Positions 21,915 through 33,018 of a stretch of DNA of 64,000 nt are shown in pieces. Source of the stretch: Capronia americana (lineage: Eukaryota > Ascomycota > Eurotiomycetes > Chaetothyriales > Herpotrichiellaceae); assembly GCA_016110215.1 (NCBI GenBank), contig JADWQD010000007.1, forward strand, positions 620,001 through 684,000, read 5' to 3'. The notes beneath the pieces were generated by a model. That model did no database searches and had not been told where the DNA came from. It saw nothing but the letters and a program-made list of their open reading frames with translations. The position numbers and the translations under genes are program-made. The number at the start of each line of letters is the position of its first letter. Positions within the stretch are counted from its first letter, which is position 1.

Positions 21915-22642
21915 GTTTAGCAATTGGTTTCGTTGTGAAATCTGCGTAGAAACAGGTCAGTTACGACTCCAGGTAGTGTGATGTCGACCAAGGATTTTCT
22001 AAAGCGATGTTTCCTGAAAAGGAGTCTAGAATGTTCTCCGGAGCGCACGAGGATCGAGGCGCAGATGAACGTAGACCAGGATCGAAAAAAAGGGAAGAGG
22101 TGAAGAAGGACTCACAGGCTGTTGTGACGGGTGATTTGAAGGTGAAACTGAGGCTGCGATTGAAGCGTCAATTTGTTGAATCTTATGAAATGCTGGATCT
22201 TTCGTGTCCGGCAGATAGAATGAGAGACAAAGAACGCCTCTCCAAGTCTATCCGAAAGTGAAAACGAAAGGCACAATGAAAGGACAGTAGGATTGTCAAT
22301 CGAGGTGTTGTGGGTGAGTGAGGGAGGATGTTCGATGAAGTGGTTTGAGGGTTCGAAGATGAAAAGTTGAAAGCGCAGCCTGTTAACTAGTTAAAATTTC
22401 TCTAGGGAGCCAGCGGCAACCTGATGATTCGCTCATAGGCTAGGCCATTCTACGCTGCCAAGACCGCCGGATTTGCCACGATAGGGGTAAGGCTTAGTGA
22501 TGCAGAAGCGTGAGATCGGTGGCAAAGCTGCCAATTGATTCTTTCATACTCTTGCGTGCACAAGGAAGATCAGGGCTTTACGGTCATTGACGGTATACTC
22601 TTCCGACAAACATGGTTGTTGTTTCATTTCTCCATGGTCTAT
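21915..22642. other. Ded1 promoter and leader, cyclophilin 3' region
   Basis: Contains a probable 174-bp Ded1 5'-UTR intron (22115-21942, minus strand) and upstream promoter sequence. The far end receives the 3' UTR of the cyclophilin gene. No other gene is supported. Confidence 0.5.
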
Positions 22643-23720
22643 CTATGCCATGCTTTTCTCATCCACTTTTTGGTACGCCCCCCGTCGCCTCCTCACGAGA
22701 TAAAGAACGACGGCAATGATTAAAAAGAAGAAGACGGCCTTTTGCAGGTAGGCTTGTGTGATCAAAGCCTCTGCGGGAGCAGAAACCTCCTCTGCGGCCG
22801 GCACTTCCTTGGCTGGAGTCTCGATCTCGTTCTCTGGCGATGGCACCTTCGTGTCGGTCATCTCGTCGTCATCATCATCCACGTATTCAGGGTGCGAAGT
22901 GGAATAGATCGGTGATTCTGCAAAGGCCGTCTCAGCGATCATTCAAAGGAGCAGTAATCCGAGAGCAGTACCCGCCCTCAAATCCTAGAGTTCGTTGTGA
23001 ATACCTTCGGCAGGTACCTCCAACTCTCCACTCTTTGCGATTTTGACGGGTTTGGCCGGACGGTCGCCTGATCCCTTGGGAACATTCTCAATCTGCTCCA
23101 CAACATCGTAGCCTTCGAGCACTTCGCCAAAGACGACGTGGCGACCATCAAGCCAGCTGTGATCTCTTAGTCGGTAAACTTATGACGAGCGAGCTCTAAG
23201 GACGTACCTTGTAACCACCGTGGTGATGAAGAACTGCGATCCATTGGTGTCCTTTCCAGCATTGGCCATGCTCAGCAAGCCCTTCTTGGTGTGCTTCAAC
23301 TTGAAGTTCTCGTCTTCAAACTTGTTCCCGTAGATCGATTTTCCGCCTGTGCCGTCTCCTTTTGTGAAATCACCGCCCTGGATCATGAACTGCTTGATGA
23401 CTCGGTGGAAGGTCGACCCTTCGTAGCCAAAGCCCTTCTCGCCCGTAGCCAGTGCTCGGAAGTTCTCTGCGGTCTGAGAAACAAGAAGCTTTAGCAAGAT
23501 AATCGAGGCCGCAGGGAGACGCTGAATATACCTTTGGCACGGTCTTGCCGTACAGGCCCATGACGATTCGGCCCAGCGGCTGGCCGTCATGTTCGATGTC
23601 GAAGTAGACCTTGTGAGTGATCTTGGGGCCCTTTGCAGCTTGAGCAGTCTGGCCCATGAATAAGAAGGTCGCGGTCAATATGACCATCAGCGAGATGATA
23701 ACACGCTGGACGTTAGCCAT
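22643..23720 (-). CDS. ER cyclophilin B, peptidyl-prolyl isomerase, with two possible C-termini
   Basis: Catalyses proline cis-trans isomerisation during folding in the secretory pathway. A signal peptide (VIISLMVILTATFLFMGQTA) precedes a complete cyclophilin domain: VYFDIEHDGQPLGRIVMGLY, TAENFRALATGEKGFGYEGS, STFHRVIKQFMIQGGDFTKG (catalytic Arg), NAGKDTNGSQFFITT and SWLDGRHVVFGEV. Exons 23720-23532, 23473-23208 and 23156-22985 give a 208-residue form ending HNEL, an ER-retention signal. A GTATTC donor at 23004 and a TTTGCAG acceptor ending at 22918 define an 87-bp optional intron. Splicing it replaces the last 7 codons and stop by an in-frame exon (22917-22643), giving 293 residues with an acidic linker, a membrane helix (FFFLIIAVVLYLV) and a basic tail. 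The feature span covers both forms. The isomerase call is certain; which form is used is inference. Confidence 0.93.
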
Positions 23721-24030
23721 CTCGAGCCACATCGATCTGGAATTTGTCGAGCTTCGAACGATGTAAAGAGTAACTAGGTTGGGAAGAGGCCAAGGGATGA
23801 GGCCAAAGGATTAGTTGCGAGGGGGCCTTCCGGGGGACACCTTGCGTGGACCTCGACACTCAGGGCGCTACGGTGAATCTCCCAGCTCCAAGGTGCAACG
23901 AGGCTCGAACACGAAGTGACAAGGCTGTACTTCGCTTTCTCCGACATGCCGGGAATTCACAGCAATCTCTTGCGCATCGAATAAAGCAGCCACCGCAGTA
24001 CTCACCAGAAGCGGCGGAGGAGGAGGCATC
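23721..24030. promoter_or_regulatory. Divergent promoter, cyclophilin B and uS13m
   Basis: A 310-bp gap between two divergent starts must serve both genes. No clear regulatory motif was identified by eye. Confidence 0.5.
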
Positions 24031-24507
24031 ATGGTGCGCGTCCTAGACTACATTTGCGCGTCTGATAAATGCTGATGGATCTTGAATAGGTGTTCATCCT
24101 AGGGGTCAACTTCCCCGAGCACCGTTTTGTATGGGTATGTGATTCTGCTGTCCTTGCTCCTGCACCGACCAGCGCAATCTTGTTGACGAGCTTTCCAGCG
24201 CTCCCTCGAGACCTTTTTCGGCATTGGCTCTGCAACCCGCGCCAAAATAATGTCGCGCTTCCATCTCCACAACACCATCAAAGTGGGCGAATTGACTCAA
24301 ACCCAAGTCCTCGACCTTACCGCCCATCTCGACTCCATGCCCATTGAAAATCACCTGCGACGGAAAATGCAGCAGGATATTACCAGACTGAGGGATACCG
24401 GCACGTATAGAGGCAGAAGGCACGCCATGAACTTGCCTGTGAGAGGGCAGAACACGAGAAGCCAGATCAAGACAGCCCGGAAGCTCAATAGGGTGGAGAG
24501 GTTCTAG
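24031..24507 (+). CDS. SWS2: Mitochondrial small-subunit ribosomal protein uS13m
   Basis: Component of the head of the mitochondrial 37S subunit that contacts tRNA. Three exons (24031-24033, 24090-24134, 24199-24507) give 118 residues, matching the family. The first exon would be the ATG alone: 24090 starts VFILGVNFPEH, the usual beginning minus its Met, and the codon before it is a stop in frame, so an intron (GTGCGC...GAATAG) directly after ATG explains it. The second intron (24135-24198) joins HRFVW to RSLETFFGIGSA. The rest is diagnostic: NTIKVGELTQTQVLDLTAHL, DTGTYRGRRHAMNLPVRGQ, NTRSQIKTARKL. The helical body after the first intron is certain; the one-codon first exon is inferred and would be confirmed by transcripts. 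Confidence 0.88.
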
Positions 24508-24943
24508 TTCGATGTATGTCTGTCCACACAGCCTCATGCTAATCGCGGGAGCATGTGGACTACATTGAGCGTATACGTCTCTCACTTGAAGCTTGACAAG
24601 CATTGGTTCAACGGTCGAGTATGATGGGTCTGGAGTCTCGACGGGTATCCATTGCCGTCGTTGGGTTAGATCCGAATCATTTCCACGACCTGAGGGTACG
24701 GCCCGATCTCTTCACGGTATGATGGGAGAGGAGAACCGGGAGCCCCTATGCATGGCGTCGGGGAACGTTCGCATCTTCTGGGCAGGCAGAAGAGTGCATC
24801 TTTTGGACCATGAGGGTACGACAAAAATGGTGCTGATCATTGAGGATCGAGGTCTACTTCTATGTACATCTCCTGAACCTGACGTGCAATCGAAAGAAGT
24901 CATTCTAAACCAAGTGTAGCGGGTATCATGAAGCTCTTATCCC
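24508..24943. other. Convergent 3' region
   Basis: Between the uS13m stop and the end of the VHC1-like gene, which converge. Nothing further seen. Confidence 0.5.
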
Positions 24944-27900
24944 TCATAAGTTCGTCGTAACCGTCATACTATTACTATGCACCAGCAACGTGGGTGGCAG
25001 TCCACCAGCCAGAACTTCCAAGTCACTGATATACCCAAGACTGTCCGTTTCGCTGCGGTACGTTCCATCAAATGGCGCAGGCAACGTGGTAAAGACGACT
25101 GCCGTGTCATCACTGTTCTGGGAGATGATCTCATTCAGAATCAGATGTTGTGCTCGACTTGGAAGATCGTTGAAGGATAGAGGAATAGAGGCAGCTGTAG
25201 GGAAGCCCTGCGCTGAGAATTGACGAGCGGCACTGTCATCTCGTGACCTCTGGTAGATGGATGGTCTTGCCGCTGGGATAGTATCATCTGCTTTCTGCTG
25301 GCGCGGGTGTGGATCATCGGCAAACATAATCGAAGGACCAGCGTCTTCATCAACGGCCACTTTCGTGGGCGGCACTGGCTCAGACGTGAAGTTGGACGAT
25401 ACTGCTCGAGACTCGTGTGACAAACCGCCAACCTCTACTCTGTGCCTTGGAGATTGAGGAGCAGAGTCGGGAAGCGCCGGACTTCGTCCTCGATCTCGGT
25501 CTGCGTCCTCGTCAGGCAGGATGTCATCTTCGAATTGGAGTTGTGGTCCGGGTGAAGTTGATTTACCCCTGCTAGAGGTTTTCTTGCTCTTGCGGCTCGA
25601 TTTTTTGGAGCTCGCCCTGCTACTCTTCTTGGAGGAGGGCTCGTGTATCCTTGTCGATTGACTGACCTCAGACTTGTCTTGATCCTCGTCATCATCTCCC
25701 TCATCGTTGTCGTCCGTGTCCCCATCCTCGTCATCGGTATCAGAATGTTCCGAGTCGCTCGGATGAGACGCATGTCGGCTGAGCATGTCGTCGTCTATGC
25801 GTGAAGTTCTCATGGAGAGGCTGACCCCTAGGCTTGACAGATTGCCGTAGGACGACCTCTTCCTTGGGTGCGTTAAGATCCTGCGCAGTCCCTCGAGTCG
25901 CACGACTGCACTCTCTCTTCTGTTTGGGAAAGATGAGCTTGGCCAGGCCACATCATCTGACAACGAAAGAGCATCGATGGCACTGACGTCGCCGGAGCGT
26001 GTTTTGCCCCGAAGCCTGAGGAGCTCTCGCCACCATAGCTCGTCTTCTAGGATCTTGTTGACATTCTCTTGAGTTTCTTCGTCCACATCTTCCCCATTGA
26101 CGATGTAACTGTATGATTTGATGGTCCCACAGGCAAACCAGAACACCATGACCTCTGCTTTGATACGAAGATTTTCCAGCAGAGAACTTACTCGAGATCG
26201 CTCCTCCTCGACGTCGCTCTCGTATTCGACAAAGACACCAACTCGAAGTTTGTACGACCGCTTCCATGACGGCACGGTGTTGAGAATGCATCCCAGCTGC
26301 AAAATCAGCGTGTAGGTGTCGAAGTTGGTGGTTGTGACATTCCGCGGCTCACCGTCCGCCTCAGAGGTAAGATCCGCCGACATCTGGACAGGCCATAGAT
26401 CTATGTATTTCTTCGTGCCGTCCTTGGTATTTGGAAGCTCCAGATCTGCAAAGCCGATGGCAATGGCAACGTTTGTTCTCAGCTTGAGTATCATGTCCTC
26501 CAAAACCATGACATAGCTCTGGATATCCGTTCGTTTCTCGATGTTACAGGTGTCAGTGGGTAGCTCTCCTTGAACTTGGCTTCGGCTTCTTCGCCGCCTT
26601 CGGAGTGATCCTGCCTTTCTCTCCGGCGGGGGACTGGGTATATCGACCAGCGGCTGCTCCGAGCGAAATTGTTGCAGGTTGTAGAAGCCGAGAACGACGA
26701 TGTTGGGGCGCATGCCGCCCAGGCCAGCAGAGAGGAAAATGTTCCTTGCTCCCCATTCAATGGAGGGTGATATGGCCACGTTGACAAACGCCTTGATCCG
26801 GGAGACGTCGATGAACTTGTTCCATGCTGCTTGCTGACGCCGAGCCTCAGGCACTGAATCTCCAAAGTTCTGAGTGACAATGACATGGCCGATGATGAAC
26901 AAGGCACCTTTCTTGAGAGAGTTGCAGAACTGGATCAGCTTGTAACTCCTTCTAGGATCATTGACAAGCAGCAGGATCTGTGGTCGCCAGAACTTAACGT
27001 GCTCAGTCTTCAGTCTTAGCAGATATTTTCGAACTTGGTGGTAGATCAGCACTTCCGAGATCGATCCCCATGGTTTTGGTGGCGTGGTGTAGTGTATGAG
27101 TATGATCAAGACGAGAAGGATGCAGATGGAGCCCGACGCCGAAATACCGTCAACAAAGAACATGCTGCCAACACTGAGGAGTGCGCCGGCGGCGGCAGTC
27201 CACCAGTTAAAATAAGAGAATGAAGGCCGAAAGTTGGGCGCCGATCCGATTTTCAGGAGGAAAGTTGCCACATTTAGGGCGAAGAATGTCCTGGGTCTTT
27301 GTTAGTGGCAGATGCCAATCGATAGATAGGCGACTTACATGAGGTAGGCCATCGTAATGAGAGAGGCAATCTGGTTGATGTCCAGGAGAAGAACGAGCTG
27401 AGTAACGATAAATGTGCAAAGAATTGCGTAAATCGGTTCATCATTCTTCGTAGTACCCTGCCCGAATATTGATAGGCCGGGGATGACTTTGTCTCTGGCA
27501 ATGGCCTGTAACTGTTTCGCCGGTCCGATGATACCCATCAAGACGGAGAAGAATGTCGAGGACAACTCTCCAGCCAGGATGAGGATCCCGGATACACTTG
27601 CGTCCTGGACGACGTTGACATTCCTGTAGAAGGACTCTCTGGTGATACTTGCTGCCATAGCCACGATAACGAGGGTATATGCAACAAATGTCAAGCCGAG
27701 CCCGGCTAGAGTTCCCCGGGGAATGGACGAGCTAGGATTTTTCAAATCGCCAGACATGCTCGCTCCAGCAAGAATACCTCCGGTAGCCGGGAAAAGGATT
27801 CCAAAGAGGTCTTGGTAGTTCTCCTTGCCCTTGAATTGACTCCCAGCAGCTCCCCGTGTGAAGTGAGGCAGCAGGTTTTCCTTTAGCGTGTCAAGCCTAA

Positions 27901-28924
27901 ATCCCGTGAACTGTAGAAACTGTTTCTTGGTTTCGAAGGGTTGTCGAACAATTGACGACAGTGGGACACTGAAGGTTGCAAGAAGTAAAATAAGAAGGAG
28001 GCCGTTGCTTGCTCGGGCGAAGATAGAACTTCCAGCCATACAGATGACAACGCAGAGTATCACTACCAGGGTACTCCAGAGGTATCCCCACCATTTCCCT
28101 TCCGGCAGGGTGTTGTCCCAGTTGCCACTCTCGTGACCGAAGTTGTAGGTCACGCAGTCAACGAGACCGGCCGCATTCATTCCTGTGTTGAAGACGAAGC
28201 CGAGATACGAAACCAGTCCAATCGCCCCGCCGAACTCGGGACCAAGAGACCTGGAGATCAGGTAGTAAGCGCCCCCGCCCCTGACTGTCCCGTTGGAAGC
28301 GACTGCAGACAGAGACAGCGTGGTGATCAAATTGATGGCATATGCCACAACGAGCATGATCAGCATACCTACCAGACCACTTTGGCCGAGGATGAAGCCG
28401 AACCGAATGAACATCAGGATGCTGAGTACATTGAGGCTGGTGGGAACAAATACCCCAGAGATCATCCCCAGTTTTTCTGTGCCTTCAGCCGGGCGGTACA
28501 AGGTGCTGCCCTTATTGAAGGCGGAGGCCTCAGTCTTGCCGTTTACATTAGTGGGATGCACAGTCGAAGGATGTTCCGGCATGGTCAGGCTTGCGACAAC
28601 AGGGTCCGGCTGACGACTGGCATCCTGGGTATCTTGAGGGCCGTCAAAGGTACCATAGGCTTTAGACGAGGCTGTCTCATGCCAGCCAAGGGGAGAATCC
28701 AGCTCGGAGGACTGGGCAGTACCGGGCCTGGAAAGATCGTGTCTTGAACCATCGTGGGCAGACTGTGGACGGTGTTCCTCTGGTGTTGCAGGGAAGGATG
28801 ATCTTCGTAGTAATTGAGCAGCTTCGTCAGTCGCCGTCCGTGTCAAAAAAGCAGGACCGCGTCGACTCCCGGAACCTCGTCCACTCCCCCAGTCGGGCCA
28901 GCCTTTCCCTCCCATTCCGGCCAT
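24944..28924 (-). CDS. VHC1-like cation-chloride cotransporter (SLC12 family)
   Basis: Electroneutral K+ and Cl- symporter; the yeast homologue Vhc1 is in the vacuolar membrane and takes part in ion and osmotic homeostasis. Two exons (28924-27339 and 27290-24944) give 1310 residues. The N-terminal ~170 residues are cytosolic and Ser/Pro-rich; membrane helices start near GVFVPTSLNVLSILMFIRFG and include RGGGAYYLISRSLGPEFGGA, the conserved SLC12 helix-3 region. The 48-bp intron falls inside a helix and joins AYLM to TFFALN. The cytosolic C-terminus contains ILLLVNDPRRSYKLIQFCNS and a long acidic, Ser-rich insert, and ends LPPTLLVHSNSMTVTTNL. The acidic insert (about residues 970-1010) is notably long. 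Divergent from the vacuolar-type amino acid transporter at 29606. Confidence 0.92.
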
Positions 28925-29605
28925 GATTGTTTGAGAAGAGCTTCCAATGGGAATCCATAATCAGTCCATGGTGGGGTGGTTCTCCAGTGTGCGGCTCGGG
29001 ATGGATAACGGAATCTCGGACCCTAGCTCTGAATGGCAGTAATTCCTGGAATGGATTCTCAAACTCTGAAGAAGCGGTAAACTATAGTGTCCGATATGTA
29101 GAAGATGGACAGTGTGCTACAGGGCGAGACACTGTTACTACACAAATGGGGAAATGGGAGATGTGAGGTCAACAATGACACGGCAAGGGTTTTCCTTGTG
29201 GCGTGTGGCATTCCGAAGGCTTGGAAGGACCAAAAGCAAGCCCCGGGTGCCCGGGGCGCTTCTGAATGCTTGTAATTAAAGGATGCCATTGGCGCAGGCG
29301 TCGATCGGCCTCCTCCGCACACAACACAGCGCCAAGCCCCTCAGAGGCCCCTAGAAAGCATGGCGCTGTGGCTGCACCGCCGCAAGCAGAACAAAGGCGG
29401 GTGACGTCGGGCCCCCAAGAAGGAAAAAGCCTCCCAATCCGCATCGTTTAATTCTTCGCTTGCACGGGCTTGTACACATGTACAGTACCTGATCATTTGC
29501 TCCGCTCACATGCCATATCTTTGCCATCTTGCTCCCGTGTGAGAGTCCTATACCGGGTTTTATCCTCATGCTCTTGAACTGGGACCACCTCTCACAGTCG
29601 TTGCG
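28925..29605. promoter_or_regulatory. Divergent promoter of two vacuolar-type transporters
   Basis: 681 bp separates the starts of the VHC1-like and AVT-like genes. It contains a GC-rich perfect inverted repeat, 8-bp arms around TG, at 29240-29257 (GCCCCGGGTGCCCGGGGC), and a smaller TGTAC/GTACA inverted repeat at 29471-29484. No open frame is supported. Confidence 0.5.
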
Positions 29606-31928
29606 ATGTCGTCGATTAGATCCACGTCTAGTCCTGTGGACGTAGGCCCAAGAAGTCCAGCGGCCGCAGGCAGTTCACACTCTAGACAAGCCTCGATGGT
29701 ACGGCTGTCCTCGCCTGTGCCATCGGGTCGCCTCAGTACGCCTCCTGTCCAGCAGGTGCCCACACCCCAGCAGATAGCAGCAGACAACGACGACGCCAAC
29801 CTGCCGAAACTCGACCAGTCCGGCTCATTGCCAGGACCGGGACTGTCTGCCCTGTCGAGTGCGCTCGCTGATGCAAGAAACAATACTCCGCCACAAGCTC
29901 GGACTCCTACACCTGCTTCGACGCCGAGGCAGCCTTTGTTGAACACTGCTGCAGGATTGGGAGGCCATGACAGACTACCCAGGAGCAATTACGGCTCTTT
30001 CAGCGCTCGCGAAATGGCCGGCAGTCCCGCTCCCACGGAGGACCCAGAGGTGGTCAAGAGACATCTAGTGCAGCCGGAACAAGGCTCAACCAGACACGGG
30101 AGGTCGCTCCGCTTGGACTTGACAGACGGAAGTGGCCTGGACTCGGACGAGTTTTCAAGCTTGAGGTTACAGGGAGGAGATGTGACACGAGCCGTATATC
30201 GGTGGGCAGAAGAGCAGGAGAGCAATCAGCCGGGCAAACCCCAGAGGAGCAAGAGCTTCACCATTGCACGACCGGACCCGGAAAGTGAGACGGTGGATAT
30301 CCAGAACATTCGAGTGCCAGGCGGGTTTCGCAGACATTTCTTGCGTAGGGCCGCGGAAAGCCCTGCTCCCGCAGCACGAGTAGCGAACGGCAAGGCAGCT
30401 ACCACACACTCCCAAATTCCGTCCGCTGGCAATGCTCAGCCTCGCCTTTTCACCAACAACTTTTTGGAGTTCCTCACACTGTATGGGCACTTTGCAGGCG
30501 AGGACCTGGAGGAAGATGATGAGGTGCTCGAGCCAGACGAATATTTTTCATCTGATGCCTACGATGACGAGGGCAGTGACAGAGAGGCGATGGAAGACAG
30601 CGCTCTGCTTACGCCAGGTGGACTGCGGAGACGGAAACACAAGGAGCGCGCACCAACTGGCACTGGCAGCAGTCTCAACGCAGCTTTGCTGCTGCTCAAA
30701 TCCTTTGTCGGTACGGGGGTCCTGTTCCTCCCTCGGGCATTCCTGAACGGAGGCATGCTCTTCTCGTCGCTCGTCCTACTCGGAGTGGCTGTTCTCAGCT
30801 ACTATTGCTTCATCTTGCTCATCAGCACTCGTAGCAGGGTCGAAGCGTCATTTGGTGACATGGGCGGCATTCTATACGGCAAATGGATGAGAGCAGCAAT
30901 TCTGTTCTCAATTGTTCTGAGCCAGGTCGGTTTCGTGGCGGCCTATACCGTCTTCACATCAGAAAACCTACAAGCATTCGTGCTGGCAGTGTCCAAGTGC
31001 AGATCGTTCATCGACATCAAATTTATGGTCCTGATGCAACTCGTCATCTTCTTGCCCCTGAGCTTGGTCAGAGATATAGGAAAACTGGGTTTCACAGCTC
31101 TCGTTGCGGATGCATTCATCCTTGTTGGCCTCATTTACCTATACTATTACGATATTGCGACTATCGTCGACAACAGAGGCATCTCCGACATTACGCTCTT
31201 CAATCCGTCAACCTGGACACTGTTCATCGGCACCGCCATCTTCACATTCGAGGGTGTCGGTCTCATCATTCCCATCCAGGAATCAATGAAGAGGCCTCAG
31301 AACTTCCCGGGCGTCCTCGCCACCGTCATGGTTATAATCACTTTGCTCTTCACTTCCATGGGGGCACTTTCGTACGCGGCATACGGCTCCAAGACCAAGA
31401 CTGTTGTACTCCTCAATCTTCCACAGGACAGCAAGATGGTCAACGGGGTACAGTTCCTATATTCCCTCGCAATCCTTCTCAGCACTCCGTTGCAGCTCTT
31501 TCCGGCCATCCGCATTATGGAGAACGAACTCTTCAGCCGGTCCGGGAAATACAATCCCTGGATCAAATGGCAAAAGAACGTCTTCCGCTTCTTCCTCTGT
31601 TTTGTCTGTGCACTTATTGCTTGGGGCGGAGCTGGCGACCTGGACAAATTTGTTGCTCTCGTCGGCAGCTTCGCTTGCATTCCTCTGGGTAAGTCGACGT
31701 CCCTCCTCCCAAGTTGTCGCACGTGCGCGGAGGCTAACCAATCCAACAGTGTACATCTACCCCCCAATGTTACATTTGAAAGCCGTCTCTAGGACACGGT
31801 GGCAGCGCGGGTTGGACTACGCCATGTGTATTTTTGGTATAGCAAGCTGTGCATATACGACCGTTTTGACTGTCCAGCAATGGGCGGGAGGAAGTGGTGC
31901 GAAGGAACCCGGGTACTGTGACTCCTGA
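29606..31928 (+). CDS. AVT-type vacuolar amino acid transporter (AAAP family)
   Basis: Proton-coupled amino acid transporter resembling yeast Avt3/Avt4, which export amino acids from the vacuole. Two exons (29606-31688 and 31750-31928) give 753 residues. The first ~350 residues are hydrophilic, rich in Ser, Pro and acidic runs (EDLEEDDEVLEPDEYFSSD). Helix 1 reads SLNAALLLLKSFVGTGVLFL, the AAAP signature, followed by about ten more membrane segments, including LSYYCFILLIST and FEGVGLIIPIQESMKRPQ. The intron (31689-31749) has GTAAGT, a GCTAAC branch site and CAACAG; it joins CIPL to VYIYPPMLHLKA. The short second exon carries the last helix. Without splicing the protein would end in an unrelated tail. 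It shares a promoter region with the VHC1-like gene, so co-regulation of vacuolar solute storage is possible. Confidence 0.92.
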
Positions 31929-33018
31929 AGGACCTCATCCGAAACGGAGGCGGGTTGGGTGGATACCGCCACTCGGTCGAAAAGAAGGATAGAGGGCACA
32001 GGACGCATTAGAGAGGGTGTGTTCACTGATACCCCCGACTGCCCAACTGTCTATGGGCATGATATCTAGGATAGCACAGCGCTGCAAATACCTACAGTAT
32101 ATAAGAGCTCAGTATATAAGAGCTCGAATATGAAGAACGCTACGGCCAGTCTTCACTATACAGTACAGCTCCCGAGTTGGGTGCCAGCAAAAGCAGCAGA
32201 CTTTCCTTGGCCAGGATTCAGCGTCTACGATTCGGTTCCCTTCGCAATCGTCGGTCGGCGTCGTGTTTACGGTCGGTAGTTATGTAGACCACCGGCGCAA
32301 AACCACCCCTTTGAAGCAACATATGGGAACCTCTCGAATGCCGTCCGGTATGGAAAGTTCATTCCGCGATACCTCTCCTAGGTCAGTGTACGGCATGTAG
32401 TGGACAGCCTCGCAGTCCGCGCATGCTTCTGTTCGAATTTTCGTCACGCCAGGGGAGTAGAGTATGCAAATCCTCTTGTGCCCTCCCACTCGCCATGGAA
32501 GACGAGGAAATTGTGGTTGTATGAGAACTGCCTATCTAGTCTGTACCAGCAAGAAGCGGCAGCAGCCCAGAGACCCATGAAGTGGAGTTTTGATACAGTG
32601 TTTCGGGCCGCATATCTCACATGCTTCGCCGAGGTTTGCATATCTCGTTTCTGCCCCTGTACTTAAATATGATATTTGATACACTATTTTCTCAGATCTT
32701 TGGTATTGCGCGCTGATGCAGGGACAAGGTCCGGGAGAATGGCTGGAGCTCGCCACCAACATGAAGTGACTTCGGGGTGGTTTGCGGCGCGGCAATTTAT
32801 AACGTCGTTTCTGAGGCTCGCAGGACAAGTGCGACCGCTTGACACCAGTATTTCCAATAGAAGCTACAGCCTGGGCGATTCTTGTTATAGTTGGGCTCGT
32901 GAGGTGGAGAAGGAGTTAGGAATGATGTGATCCGACACCGGCTCGACAAGGGCTGATTCGAGCCAGTTGGTAAGCAATTCCCATGGCTGTGGTAGGTTCG
33001 CAGATTGAACCCTTTGTT
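31929..33018. other. Convergent 1.1 kb without a gene
   Basis: Lies between converging AVT-like and methionyl-tRNA synthetase genes. It holds the 15-bp tandem TATA-containing repeat listed separately. Short open frames only; a tRNA-like segment near 32955-33010 was examined and rejected. Confidence 0.5.
32096..32125. repeat. Exact tandem duplication of a 15-bp TATA-containing unit
   Basis: AGTATATAAGAGCTC occurs twice head to tail (32096-32110 and 32111-32125). Each copy contains TATATAAG. No gene starts nearby, so promoter activity is only a possibility. Confidence 0.95.

Noticed and set aside
32950..33015. tRNA-like segment with AGTTGGTAAGC and a GGTTC...GAACC hairpin
   Set aside because: The hairpin loop lacks TTCRA and no acceptor stem or cloverleaf can be drawn around it.
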